DNA of 64,000 bases from Bifidobacterium breve (GTDB lineage: Bacteria; Actinomycetota; Actinomycetes; Nanopelagicales; Nanopelagicaceae), in the NCBI GenBank assembly GCA_945863115.1, contig CAMAYZ010000002.1, positions 62,001 to 126,000 of the forward strand, written 5' to 3'. Position numbers and translations under genes: made by a program. This document shows positions 55,060-63,152 of the stretch, one piece after another. The notes under the pieces were generated by a model. It saw nothing but the letters and a program-made list of their open reading frames with translations. It did no database searches and was not told the origin of the DNA. Each line of letters opens with the position of its first letter. Position 1 is the stretch's first letter.

Positions 55060-55079
55060 TTTGTTTTTCGATTCTCTTC

Positions 55080-56483
55080 TTAGTTCACGGTCCAGCGCGA
55101 GCCGGTTGGGGTATCTTCGATGGTAATTCCAAGTGCAGTGAGTGAATCTCTGATTGCATCACTGGCTGCAAAATCTTTACGTTCGCGGGCAGCGCTTCGT
55201 TGTTCCAAGGCAAGTGAAATCAGGCCATCTAGGATTTCACTCTTTGAATTACTTGAATCTGCGAATATTGGATCGAATGGATCGCAGCCCAGAATTTCTA
55301 ATGCGCCTCGAACTTCGCTAGCACTTTTTGCAAGTGTAGTTAAATCATTATCCGTGATAGCGGTATTGCCGATTCGCACAAGTTCTGAAATATCGGCAAG
55401 CGCCTGTGGAACTGCTAAATCATTGTTCATTGCAGCGGTAAATTGTGCGGAAATACTTGGTTGGATATCGCTCTTCAATAAGCCCTTTGCCCGTTGCAAA
55501 AAGCCTTCAATTCTGCGGAAATTAACGGAAGATTCCTCTAGCGCCTCAAATGAAAACTCCAACATTGATCTGTAATGCGCGCTTCCTAAATACCAACGTA
55601 ATTCAATTCCACGAACCTTCTTTAAAATTTCCATAACTTGAAGCGAGTTTCCAAGGGATTTACTCATCTTCTCACCCGATGTTGTTACCCAGGCATTATG
55701 CATCCAAATTTTTGCAAAGTCCCAACCGGCAGATTCAGATTGTGCAATTTCATTTTCGTGGTGCGGGAAAATTAAATCTAAGCCGCCACCATGAATATCA
55801 AAAGCTTCACCTAAATAAGCATGTGCCATTGCCGAGCATTCCAAGTGCCAACCAGGTCGGCCATCGCCCCAAGGTGTTGGCCAAGATGGATCGCCAGGTT
55901 TTGCTGCTTTCCAAAGTGCAAAGTCGCGAGGATCTTTCTTGTAAGTTAAATCCGCATCATCCGCAGACAGCAAGTCATCTAGCTTTTGATTCGAAAGAGT
56001 TAAATAAGACTTTAACTTTCTAACTTCAAGATAAACATCGCCATTGCCTGGAGCATAAGCACTTCCATTAGCAATCAATTTCTCCATAAGTTGAATCATC
56101 TGCGTAATGTGTCCGGTTGCTCTTGGTTCGTAAGTTGGGGGCGCTACATTTAAAGCTGCGTAAGCATCGCTGAATGCTCGTTCATATTTCATCGCAACTG
56201 CCCACCAGGGAATCTCTTCATGAACTGCTTTATGCAAAATTTTGTCATCAATATCGGTTACGTTTCGAACAAAAGTTACGTCATAACCAATTGCAGTAAG
56301 CCAGCGACGCAAAATATCAAAGTTAACACCAGATCTGATGTGTCCGATATGAGGTGGTGCTTGAACTGTAGCTCCGCACAAATAGATGCCGACTTTTCCA
56401 GGGTTAAGTGGAATAAATTTAGAGACTGCACGATCCGCAGTGTTATATAAATTTAGATCGCTAGTTATCTTGGACATCGTCAA
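55080..56483 (-). CDS. cysS: Cysteinyl-tRNA synthetase
   Basis: This 467-residue class I synthetase charges tRNA-Cys. The HIGH motif lies in LCGATVQAPPHIGHIRSGVNFDIL, zinc ligands include the Cys of YLCGAT and the CSAMAHAYLG region with downstream HHENE, and the KMSKS loop is in SGEKMSKSLGNSL. The C-terminal anticodon-binding DALR region is present. It lies three bases after ispDF. I see no T-box. The MshC paralogue used for mycothiol synthesis differs in its motifs and is not this gene. Confidence 0.97.
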   Translation of the reverse strand: MTMSKITSDLNLYNTADRAVSKFIPLNPGKVGIYLCGATVQAPPHIGHIRSGVNFDILRRWLTAIGYDVTFVRNVTDIDDKILHKAVHEEIPWWAVAMKYERAFSDAYAALNVAPPTYEPRATGHITQMIQLMEKLIANGSAYAPGNGDVYLEVRKLKSYLTLSNQKLDDLLSADDADLTYKKDPRDFALWKAAKPGDPSWPTPWGDGRPGWHLECSAMAHAYLGEAFDIHGGGLDLIFPHHENEIAQSESAGWDFAKIWMHNAWVTTSGEKMSKSLGNSLQVMEILKKVRGIELRWYLGSAHYRSMLEFSFEALEESSVNFRRIEGFLQRAKGLLKSDIQPSISAQFTAAMNNDLAVPQALADISELVRIGNTAITDNDLTTLAKSASEVRGALEILGCDPFDPIFADSSNSKSEILDGLISLALEQRSAARERKDFAASDAIRDSLTALGITIEDTPTGSRWTVN

Positions 56484-56486
56484 ATT

Positions 56487-57644
56487 CTAGCTTCCACTAC
56501 GAACTATTAACGCAGTCGCAATTGCGCCAATGCCTTTACCTTCGCCGGTTAAGCCAAGTCCATCGGTTGTAGTCGCCGAAACCGAGACTTGTGCGCCACC
56601 GAGTGCCTGTGAAATTTTCGTAATTGCATCTATCCGGCGAGGACCAATCTTTGGACGATTGCCGACAATTTGCACCGCAACATTTTGAATTTCAAAGCCA
56701 GCTGCGCGCACTAACTTAAATGCTTCGCTCAATAATCTTTCACCTGAAGCTCCGGCATATTCTGGTTTCGAAGTTCCAAAGTTAGATCCAAGGTCGCCAA
56801 GGTTTGCCGCTGCAAATAGCGCATCACAAATTGCATGTGCTGCAACATCGCCATCTGAATGCCCATCAACACCGATTTCATTTTCCCAGTGCAATCCAGC
56901 GAGCCAAAGTTCGCGCTTTGGATCGGCAGAAAATGCATGCGCATCGACGCCCACACCAGTGCGAATATCACTTGCACTTGCTGGAATTAAATTTTTCAAA
57001 GCAGATGCCAAATCTTCTGGATTTGTAATTTTGAGTGCGCGAATTTCGCCCTCAATTAACTTTACTTTTCCGCGCATAGCTTCAACTAAAGCACCATCGT
57101 CGGTCGCTTCAATATTCTGCATATGTGCTTTTACTAGCGTTTCACGCGCAAATCCTTGTGGTGTTTGCACGGCACGCAGGCGTTCACGGTTTGGCGTCGA
57201 GACAACATAGTTCGCAGCATCAACTTCTTTAATTGTGTCGGCAACGTTTAGCGCAGGTATTACTGCAACATCGCCAGCTGCGAGCGCAGCAATAACTCGT
57301 TTCCCAAGTTCACCAGATGCAAGTGGTCTTGCGGCATCATGGACAAGAACAAATTCAATTTCTGAATCAATACTTTCAAGTGCAATCTTGACGCTCTTAG
57401 TTCGAGTCGAACCACCAGTAACAACAGTTACGGCATCGCCCAAAATTTCCCGAAACTTTTCTTCGTATCCAGCAGGGGCCGCAACAATTATTTGTGACGC
57501 AATTGGACCAAGATTTAAAAGTGCATGTTCAATCAAAGTTCGCCCATTTAATTGGACAAGTGCTTTTGGAATTGGTGCGCCAAATCTTTCACCGCTGCCA
57601 GCAGCAGGGATCAGTAAAGCGACTTTAGGAAGCAAGGACCTCAT
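56487..57644 (-). CDS. ispDF: Bifunctional IspD-IspF (MEP cytidylyltransferase / MEcPP synthase)
   Basis: The 385 residues fuse two MEP-pathway enzymes. IspD is at about 1-220 ([46 protein letters not shown]) and IspF at about 228-385 (GVGVDAHAF with metal ligands, [49 protein letters not shown]). IspD makes CDP-ME; IspF cyclises CDP-ME 2-phosphate, the product of IspE at 14.4 kb. In mycobacteria ispD and ispF are separate adjacent genes; here they are one. The start overlaps the carD 3' end by 20 bases. Confidence 0.97.
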   Translation of the reverse strand: MRSLLPKVALLIPAAGSGERFGAPIPKALVQLNGRTLIEHALLNLGPIASQIIVAAPAGYEEKFREILGDAVTVVTGGSTRTKSVKIALESIDSEIEFVLVHDAARPLASGELGKRVIAALAAGDVAVIPALNVADTIKEVDAANYVVSTPNRERLRAVQTPQGFARETLVKAHMQNIEATDDGALVEAMRGKVKLIEGEIRALKITNPEDLASALKNLIPASASDIRTGVGVDAHAFSADPKRELWLAGLHWENEIGVDGHSDGDVAAHAICDALFAAANLGDLGSNFGTSKPEYAGASGERLLSEAFKLVRAAGFEIQNVAVQIVGNRPKIGPRRIDAITKISQALGGAQVSVSATTTDGLGLTGEGKGIGAIATALIVRSGS

Positions 57645-58107
57645 CTAGCATCACGCCGGCCTTCTCTTCATCTGTGCGCTCAGCAAGTGCGAGCTCAGAT
57701 ACCAAAATTTGCTTAGCCTTTGAAAGCATGCGCTTCTCGCCAGCAGATAGGCCACGGTCTAGATCGCGGCGGTAAAGATCGCGAACTACTTCTGCAACCT
57801 TGATTACATCGCCTGATGCCAGCTTTTCAACGTTTGCCTTGTAACGACGGGACCAGTTTGTTGGCTCTTCGGTATATGGCTGACGCAGAACATTAAATAC
57901 TCGATCAAGACCAGCTGAATCAACCACATCGCGAACGCCAACTAAATCAACGTTTTCTGCTGGGACTCGAACTGTTAGGTCACCTTGTGCAACCTTTAGA
58001 ACCAAATAGATTTTCTCTTCGCCTTTAATGGTCCGGGTCTCAATTGCTTCAATGAGAGCCGCTCCGTGATGGGGATAAACAACGGTTTCGCCGACCTTAA
58101 AAGTCAT
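57625..58107 (-). CDS. carD: CarD family transcriptional regulator
   Basis: I start at ATG 58107 ([23 protein letters not shown]), with GAAAGG eight bases upstream, rather than 58146. This gives 160 residues, close to the mycobacterial 162. The N-terminal RNA-polymerase-interaction domain (about residues 1-60) is followed by a helical DNA-binding part with the key Trp in [14 protein letters not shown] and the tail [18 protein letters not shown]. CarD binds the RNAP beta subunit and stabilises open complexes at rRNA and housekeeping promoters. It leads the carD-ispDF-cysS-rlmB-SGNH series. Confidence 0.96.
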   Translation of the reverse strand: MTFKVGETVVYPHHGAALIEAIETRTIKGEEKIYLVLKVAQGDLTVRVPAENVDLVGVRDVVDSAGLDRVFNVLRQPYTEEPTNWSRRYKANVEKLASGDVIKVAEVVRDLYRRDLDRGLSAGEKRMLSKAKQILVSELALAERTDEEKAGVMLDEVLAS

Positions 58108-58136
58108 TAATTTGGCCTTTCGATAGACGCCAAGGA

Positions 58137-58142
58137 TACCAT
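58137..58142 (+). promoter_or_regulatory. -10 element (TACCAT) of leaderless lpqE-like gene
   Basis: TACCAT ends six bases before the ATG at 58149, in the 41-base gap divergent to carD. Confidence 0.55.
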
Positions 58143-58148
58143 TCACTC

Positions 58149-58631
58149 ATGCTTAAGAAAAACCTGAAATCAGCCATATCCGCCCTCTTTGGAGCCCTTT
58201 TAATAGTTGGTTTAGCGGGTTGTAGCGCCTCTGGCCCAAATGCTGAGACTCGCAATATAAGACAAGTGACCGATGGTGTCGAAGGAACTTCAGGTGCAAT
58301 CAAAGCTTTAAATGTTCTTCTAGTTACACAAGAAGATGGTTCTGCAGTTTTAGTTGGGACTTTTGTTAACACTTCTGAAGACAGAGATGCAATAACTGCA
58401 ATTACTGCGAATGGAATTGTTGGTGAAATTTCAGTTTCAACTTTAGATCAATATTCTGGTCCAGCTATTTTTGCGGGCGATTCTGCAAACTCAACAGCGA
58501 AATTTCCGGGGCTAAATGCTAAACCCAGCGACCTCGTGGAATTAGAGATTTCTTTTGGAACCGCTGCTCCAATGAAACTCACCGCCTTGGTTCGGGCGAA
58601 GGCTGAGGAATATGCAAGCGTTGGAAACTAG
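58149..58631 (+). CDS. LpqE-like lipoprotein
   Basis: This 160-residue exported protein has a lipoprotein signal (LFGALLIVGLAGCSA, lipobox LAGC near residue 25). A beta-rich domain follows (ALNVLLVTQEDGSAVLVGTFVNTSEDRDAITAI), with SGPAIFAGDSANST and DLVELEISFGTAAPMKLTALV. Position divergent to carD is that of lpqE in mycobacteria, and the domain pattern resembles the DUF461/PCuAC-like copper-chaperone fold. However, the His/Met copper ligands of PCuAC are not evident. It is likely anchored to the outer face of the membrane; the function is unknown. Confidence 0.82.
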   Translation: MLKKNLKSAISALFGALLIVGLAGCSASGPNAETRNIRQVTDGVEGTSGAIKALNVLLVTQEDGSAVLVGTFVNTSEDRDAITAITANGIVGEISVSTLDQYSGPAIFAGDSANSTAKFPGLNAKPSDLVELEISFGTAAPMKLTALVRAKAEEYASVGN

Positions 58632-58634
58632 TTT

Positions 58635-59315
58635 TTAGTTTTCGAACTTATATCCAAGCCCGCGCACAGTCTGAATAAATATTGGATTTGCCGGATCAGC
58701 TTCAATTTTTGCGCGCAAACGCTTGATATGAACATCTAAAGTTTTGGTGTCACCAAAATAATCGCTGCCCCATACTCGATCAATCAATTGGGAACGAGTA
58801 AGAACTCGGCCGGAATTTCTAACTAAGAATTCAAGCAATTCAAATTCTTTAAGCGGGAATGCAGCATCGCTGCCATTGATACTTACTTTATGTCGCTCTA
58901 CATCCATGCGCACTGGACCGGCTTCAAGAATTCCATCTACTACTGAATCTTCATCACCTTGGCGACGAAGCACTGCGCGAACGCGAGCAATTAATTCACG
59001 TGATGAATAAGGCTTAGTTACATAATCATCCGCGCCAAGTTCTAGCCCAACAACTTTATCTACTTCGCCATCTTTCGCGGTTAACATAATGATTGGAACG
59101 TTAGAACGAGTGCGAAGTTGGCGGCAAACTTCAGTTCCAGATAGACCTGGAAGCATTAAATCCAGAAGAACTAAGTCCGCGCCGTGGCGATCAAATTGTT
59201 CAATTGCACCAGGGCCGGTGTCAGCGACAATTACCTCGAAGCCCTCTTTGCCAAGCAAATATGCAAGTGCATCAGAGAATGAAGCTTCATCTTCGACTAC
59301 AAGGATCTTTGTCAT
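58635..59315 (-). CDS. regX3: Phosphate-response regulator RegX3/PhoP type
   Basis: This 226-residue OmpR-family regulator has a receiver domain with acidic pocket VVEDEASF, phospho-acceptor Asp in LVLLDLMLPGLSG (about residue 52), and the Lys in YVTKPYSSREL. The C-terminal winged helix contains FPLKEFELLEFLVRNSGRVLTRSQL and TKTLDVHIKRLRAKIE. Sequence and linkage to senX3 and phoU identify the RegX3/PhoP phosphate system. It should bind the PHO-box-like repeats before phoU and ppk. It overlaps senX3 by four bases. Confidence 0.95.
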   Translation of the reverse strand: MTKILVVEDEASFSDALAYLLGKEGFEVIVADTGPGAIEQFDRHGADLVLLDLMLPGLSGTEVCRQLRTRSNVPIIMLTAKDGEVDKVVGLELGADDYVTKPYSSRELIARVRAVLRRQGDEDSVVDGILEAGPVRMDVERHKVSINGSDAAFPLKEFELLEFLVRNSGRVLTRSQLIDRVWGSDYFGDTKTLDVHIKRLRAKIEADPANPIFIQTVRGLGYKFEN

Positions 59316-60433
59316 TTGATTGCCTCCACGGCAGGGTTTGAGAGATTGTTTATGTCATGTGCCAGCGGTAATCGAATTGTGAAAGTGCTTCCGGCACCTT
59401 CAACGCTCCATACTGAAATATCGCCACCGTGATTAGTGACGACATGTTTAACTATTGAAAGACCCAAGCCAGTGCCACCAGTAATTCGGGAACGTGCAGC
59501 ATCAACGCGATAAAACCGTTCAAAGATTCGCTCTAAATCTTTCTCTGGAATTCCAATTCCCTGATCTGAAATTGAAATTTCGCAAATTCCATCAGCTTCA
59601 ACCACTCCAATTGCAACTCGGGTTGAATCTGGGCTGTAGTTAATCGCATTTTCAACAAGGTTATGAATTGCCATTGTTACTTGGTCGCGATCACCATTAA
59701 TTATTGCGTGATCACTATTATTGTAAACAATCTCAACTTTCCGCGCTTCAGCATTCAATCTTGATTGATCAATTGCTTCTTTAATAGTTTCACTAATTGA
59801 AAATGGTTGTGCCCGCTTAAGAGGATCATCATCCTGAAGCCGCGACAGATTTATAATTTCTTGAACAAGATCTGAAAGTCTTGATGCTTCTGATTGCATT
59901 CGATTTGCGAATCTTGTAATCGCTTCCGGATCATCGCTAGCGCCAAGAACGGCTTCACTAAGAATTGAAAGAGCGCCGATTGGAGTTTTTAGCTCGTGTG
60001 AAATATTGGCAACAAAGTCTCGCCGAATCGCATCTAGCCTTCTCATTTCACTATCATCAAATATTAAGATCACAATTAGACCATCATCACCGAGAAGTGA
60101 AACCCGAACTAACAAATCATGAGTTCCAGCACCGATTGGACCACGCGGTAATTCCATTGTGACTTCTTGGGCTTTACCTGATCTGCGAGTTGCTCGGACT
60201 AGGCGGAGCATAAATTCATTATTTAAATATTGGTCACGAAGGATATTTAAAGTTGCTACGCCAGCTGAATGTTCAAGAACAACATCGCCATTACCTAAAA
60301 CAATATTCTCGGCATCAAATAATTTAAGTAAATCTAGGAGTGATTTTGGGAGTAGTCCGGAACTATTAATTTGCTCGCCACTATCAATTTGCTTGGCGTT
60401 CTTTTTGTTGCTAGCTCCAAAGATCCAGGACAT
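59312..60433 (-). CDS. senX3: SenX3/PhoR-type sensor histidine kinase without membrane helices
   Basis: This 373-residue kinase has a PAS-like N-terminal part (LLDLLKLFDAENIVLGNGDVVLEHS), HisKA with the phospho-His in RRDFVANISHELKTPIGALSILSEA (about residue 150), and HATPase_c boxes HNLVENAINYSPD, ISDQGIGIPEKDLERIFERFYRVD and GGTGLGLSIVKHVV. Unlike mycobacterial SenX3 it has no transmembrane segment: the N-terminus MSWIFGASNKKNAKQ is polar, and an in-frame TAG two codons upstream excludes an extension. It is therefore predicted to be cytoplasmic and may read phosphate status through PhoU or the Pst complex. Confidence 0.94.
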   Translation of the reverse strand: MSWIFGASNKKNAKQIDSGEQINSSGLLPKSLLDLLKLFDAENIVLGNGDVVLEHSAGVATLNILRDQYLNNEFMLRLVRATRRSGKAQEVTMELPRGPIGAGTHDLLVRVSLLGDDGLIVILIFDDSEMRRLDAIRRDFVANISHELKTPIGALSILSEAVLGASDDPEAITRFANRMQSEASRLSDLVQEIINLSRLQDDDPLKRAQPFSISETIKEAIDQSRLNAEARKVEIVYNNSDHAIINGDRDQVTMAIHNLVENAINYSPDSTRVAIGVVEADGICEISISDQGIGIPEKDLERIFERFYRVDAARSRITGGTGLGLSIVKHVVTNHGGDISVWSVEGAGSTFTIRLPLAHDINNLSNPAVEAIK

Positions 60434-60439
60434 GTTCTA

Positions 60440-60445
60440 ATCGTA
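60440..60445 (-). promoter_or_regulatory. -10 element (TACGAT) of leaderless senX3
   Basis: On the reverse strand TACGAT ends six bases before the ATG at 60433, so senX3-regX3 is probably transcribed without a leader. Confidence 0.55.
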
Positions 60446-60504
60446 GAAGAGTTGGTCTAATCACCCATACCAAACCCCCCTATACCCAGCAGATAAATCC
60501 AATT

Positions 60505-60533
60505 CTTAACCTTTAGTTCAAGGCGCGTTCACA
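60505..60533 (+). promoter_or_regulatory. PHO-box-like 11-base direct repeats upstream of phoU
   Basis: CTTAACC, GTTCAAG and GTTCACA start exactly 11 bases apart (60505, 60516, 60527). They resemble the GTTCACC heptamers of actinobacterial PHO boxes. They lie in the senX3/phoU divergent gap with the orientation facing phoU. Streptomyces has PHO boxes in the same intergenic position. Confidence 0.65.
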
Positions 60534-60563
60534 TCGCTACCGCTCTTGGAAGGCTGCCCCCAC

Positions 60564-60569
60564 TATTCT
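60564..60569 (+). promoter_or_regulatory. -10 element (TATTCT) of leaderless phoU
   Basis: TATTCT ends six bases before the ATG at 60576. The PHO-box-like array ends about 30 bases upstream of it. Confidence 0.6.
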
Positions 60570-60575
60570 TAGCCA

Positions 60576-61223
60576 ATGCGCAACGCTTTTCACGATGAAC
60601 TAGATGGCATCGGGCTAACCCTGTTACAAATGGCCGGGCTAGTTAAGGTCGCCATGAACGATGCAACCTCCGCGCTTCTTACAGTCGATTTAAATAGCGC
60701 CGAAAAAGTCATTGCAGCTGACGATGTAATCGATGAGATTCAACACGAACTTGATGCGCGCACAATAAATTTGATGGCACGCCAACAACCAGTTGCATCC
60801 GATCTCAGAACTTTAGTTACTTCACTTCGCATGAGCGCAGATTTAGAGCGCATGGGAGATCTTGCACATCACGTTGCTAAGCAGGCCCGTATGCGTTATC
60901 CAAATAGTGCAGTCCCAGCAGAATTAGTTCCAACTATTACTGCAATGGGATTAGTTGCAGATAAATTGATCGACAAGCTTTCTTCGGTCATGGAACACCG
61001 CGACACTGTGCGCGCTCTTGAAATTGAAACTGATGATGACGAGATGGATAAATTACATCGTGATCTAATCGGCATTTTGCTTGATGATGGCTGGCCACAC
61101 GGAATTGAAACTGCAATTGATATGACACTTCTAGGTCGTTATTACGAGCGCTTTGCAGATCATGCCGTATCTATTTCACGTCGTGTTTATTTCTTAGTTA
61201 CTGGCGAATACTCAACTAACTAA
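60576..61223 (+). CDS. phoU: Phosphate-specific transport accessory protein PhoU
   Basis: These 215 residues form two PhoU three-helix repeats (about 1-110 and 115-210). Metal-binding E/DxxxD-type motifs are seen in VIAADDVIDEIQHELD and MGDLAHHVAKQARMRYP, and in the second repeat as RYYERFADHAVSISRRV. PhoU connects the Pst phosphate transporter to the histidine kinase and keeps the regulon off when phosphate is plentiful. It is divergent from senX3-regX3. No pst genes are in the window. The 3' end overlaps the convergent SGNH gene by 12 bases. Confidence 0.96.
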   Translation: MRNAFHDELDGIGLTLLQMAGLVKVAMNDATSALLTVDLNSAEKVIAADDVIDEIQHELDARTINLMARQQPVASDLRTLVTSLRMSADLERMGDLAHHVAKQARMRYPNSAVPAELVPTITAMGLVADKLIDKLSSVMEHRDTVRALEIETDDDEMDKLHRDLIGILLDDGWPHGIETAIDMTLLGRYYERFADHAVSISRRVYFLVTGEYSTN

Positions 61224-61997
61224 TTTCTCGCGAATAATTCTAAAGATTTCAATAACTGAGAGAATCAAGACCGCAGGAAGTAAATCAACACTTCGCTTCA
61301 AAAACCACGGAACTCCATTTACTAATAACCATCTGAATTGAATAGATTTTTCCTTAACAGTTAATTCGCCCTCTTCGGGCATCGTCAAAGACCAACCACG
61401 CTTTTGTAATTGAGTGGCAACTTCTCGGGCCAACTTCTTATGTCCAAGTTCTCCGGGGTGCATGCGGTCAATATGCCAATTTCGCAAATTATGAACATCT
61501 GGAATCTCTCGAGTCTTAATCAGAACAATTCCAAGCTCCTCAGCAATTGCTCGATAGACCACATTCACCGATTCAACACGCTTACGTAAAATGCGTTTCA
61601 CTAACTTAGGAATTCTTAACAACTGATTTGGATCATGCAGTTCAACCATGATTACTTCACTGCCTTGCTCCATAAGTTCTCTACAAGTGCGCAGAAGGTT
61701 TTGATGTAATTTTTGTGGGCTAAATCCATTTCGCAATAAATCATTTCCGCCAGCAACGACGCCACAAATATCTGGTGAAAGCGCTTTTGCATTACTTAAT
61801 TGAATTCCTGATACTTCATCTGATTTTGCACCAGGTCTGGCAAGGTTTACATAATTAACCTCATCACGAAAACTCTTTGCTAAATAATATGCCCAACCTC
61901 TAAAGGTGCCATCTGGTGCTTCATCACCTGTACCAAATGCGGCGCTGTCTCCGATCACCGCAAAGGTTAGATTTGGCGCAACCTGTACGGTGCTCAT
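61212..61997 (-). CDS. SGNH/GDSL-family hydrolase (second)
   Basis: These 261 residues have the SGNH blocks: Ser in AVIGDSAAFGTG, Gly in ARPGAKSDE, Asn in VAGGNDLLRNG, and Asp-His in DRMHPGELGHKKL. A C-terminal hydrophobic segment (FLKRSVDLLPAVLILSVIEIF) may tether it to the membrane. There is no signal peptide. It is the second such hydrolase in this window. It directly follows a GT4 glycosyltransferase (the stop abuts the ATG), so it may deacylate or otherwise modify a glycolipid or glycan made by that pathway (inference). Confidence 0.9.
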   Translation of the reverse strand: MSTVQVAPNLTFAVIGDSAAFGTGDEAPDGTFRGWAYYLAKSFRDEVNYVNLARPGAKSDEVSGIQLSNAKALSPDICGVVAGGNDLLRNGFSPQKLHQNLLRTCRELMEQGSEVIMVELHDPNQLLRIPKLVKRILRKRVESVNVVYRAIAEELGIVLIKTREIPDVHNLRNWHIDRMHPGELGHKKLAREVATQLQKRGWSLTMPEEGELTVKEKSIQFRWLLVNGVPWFLKRSVDLLPAVLILSVIEIFRIIREKLVS

Positions 61998-63152
61998 TTA
62001 ACTTGCCTTCGGTAACGCTGGAATATTTGTTTTACTTGGTATCCCGTGCACTTCCAACATCCGGTTCACGGTATTTTCCCAAGGCATCTCTTCAGCAACG
62101 GCGCGGGCCCGAAGTCTAATTTTTTTCTTTCTAATAACTCTTTCAATCGCATCTGCAATCGAATCGTAATTATCATGCGCTGTTGCACCGGCATGGGAGT
62201 TCGAATCTTGAATTAAGAATTCGCCCACCGCATTTGAATTTGAAGTTACAACCGGTGTGCCAGAGGCCAAAGATTCAAGAGCAGCTAGACAGAAAGTTTC
62301 TAGCGGGCCGGGCGCAAGTGAAACATCTGCACTTGCCAGAATCGCAGCCACTTTATTTCGATCAGCGATATATCCCAAAGTATCTATCGGATGACCTTTA
62401 GCCATTGTGCGAAGTTCTTTCCACATTGGACCCATGCCGACAACTACTAATCTGGCATCGAGTCCACGAGAACGTAATTCAATAAGCGCTTCGATGCTGC
62501 GCTGAGGTTCCTTCTCTTTTGATAACCGACCACAATGAACCAAGAGAATTTCAGAACCTTTCAATAATTCCGTGCGCAGTTCCTCTGATCTGTTGCTTGG
62601 ATTGAAAACCTTCAAATCCACGCCGAGAGGCACCTTCGTTAAATTCTTAGTCTTAAGCGAGATGAATTCGCGCGCCGCAAAATTAGTAGTTGCAATGATT
62701 TGATTGAAGTTTCTAGCAAACTTCTTATTATGAAAACTAACTAAAGTTCTGCGAATTATCTCTGGGAGTGGCACAAACCGTTTTGCTAATCCTTCTAAAG
62801 TTTCATGACTAAATGCCACGGTAGGAACATTCATTCGTTTTGCCCAACGACCAATGCAGTGCAAAGTAAATCGATCAGAAACTTCAATTCGATCTGGTTG
62901 TAGCTTTGCAATTAATCTAACCAAAGCTCGATTGTTACGTATTAATTGATAACCGCAACTGCCAGGCAAAATTATGCTTGGCACTGTAATTTTCTTTCCA
63001 AAGATTGTCTCTTCGGTAAATAGGCGAGTTCCTGGCACAATAAATATAAATTCATGCCCCTGGGCCAAATACCCACGGCCCAGTTCGTGCATAGTGGTTT
63101 TTATTCCACCAGAGTTTGGTCCATAAAAGTTAGCTACATGCACAATTCTCAT
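61998..63152 (-). CDS. GT4 family glycosyltransferase (first)
   Basis: This 384-residue GT-B enzyme has an N-terminal acceptor domain (MRIVHVANFYGPNSGGIKTTMHELGRGYLAQGHEF) and a C-terminal nucleotide-sugar domain with HCGRLSKEKEPQRSIEALIEL and the EX7E motif around APGPLETFCLAALESLASGTPVV. Relatives are retaining mannosyl- or glucosyltransferases of actinobacterial glycolipids (PimB/MgtA type). Its ATG overlaps the neighbouring GT4 stop by four bases, so the two transferases and the SGNH hydrolase form one unit. Confidence 0.92.
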   Translation of the reverse strand: MRIVHVANFYGPNSGGIKTTMHELGRGYLAQGHEFIFIVPGTRLFTEETIFGKKITVPSIILPGSCGYQLIRNNRALVRLIAKLQPDRIEVSDRFTLHCIGRWAKRMNVPTVAFSHETLEGLAKRFVPLPEIIRRTLVSFHNKKFARNFNQIIATTNFAAREFISLKTKNLTKVPLGVDLKVFNPSNRSEELRTELLKGSEILLVHCGRLSKEKEPQRSIEALIELRSRGLDARLVVVGMGPMWKELRTMAKGHPIDTLGYIADRNKVAAILASADVSLAPGPLETFCLAALESLASGTPVVTSNSNAVGEFLIQDSNSHAGATAHDNYDSIADAIERVIRKKKIRLRARAVAEEMPWENTVNRMLEVHGIPSKTNIPALPKAS

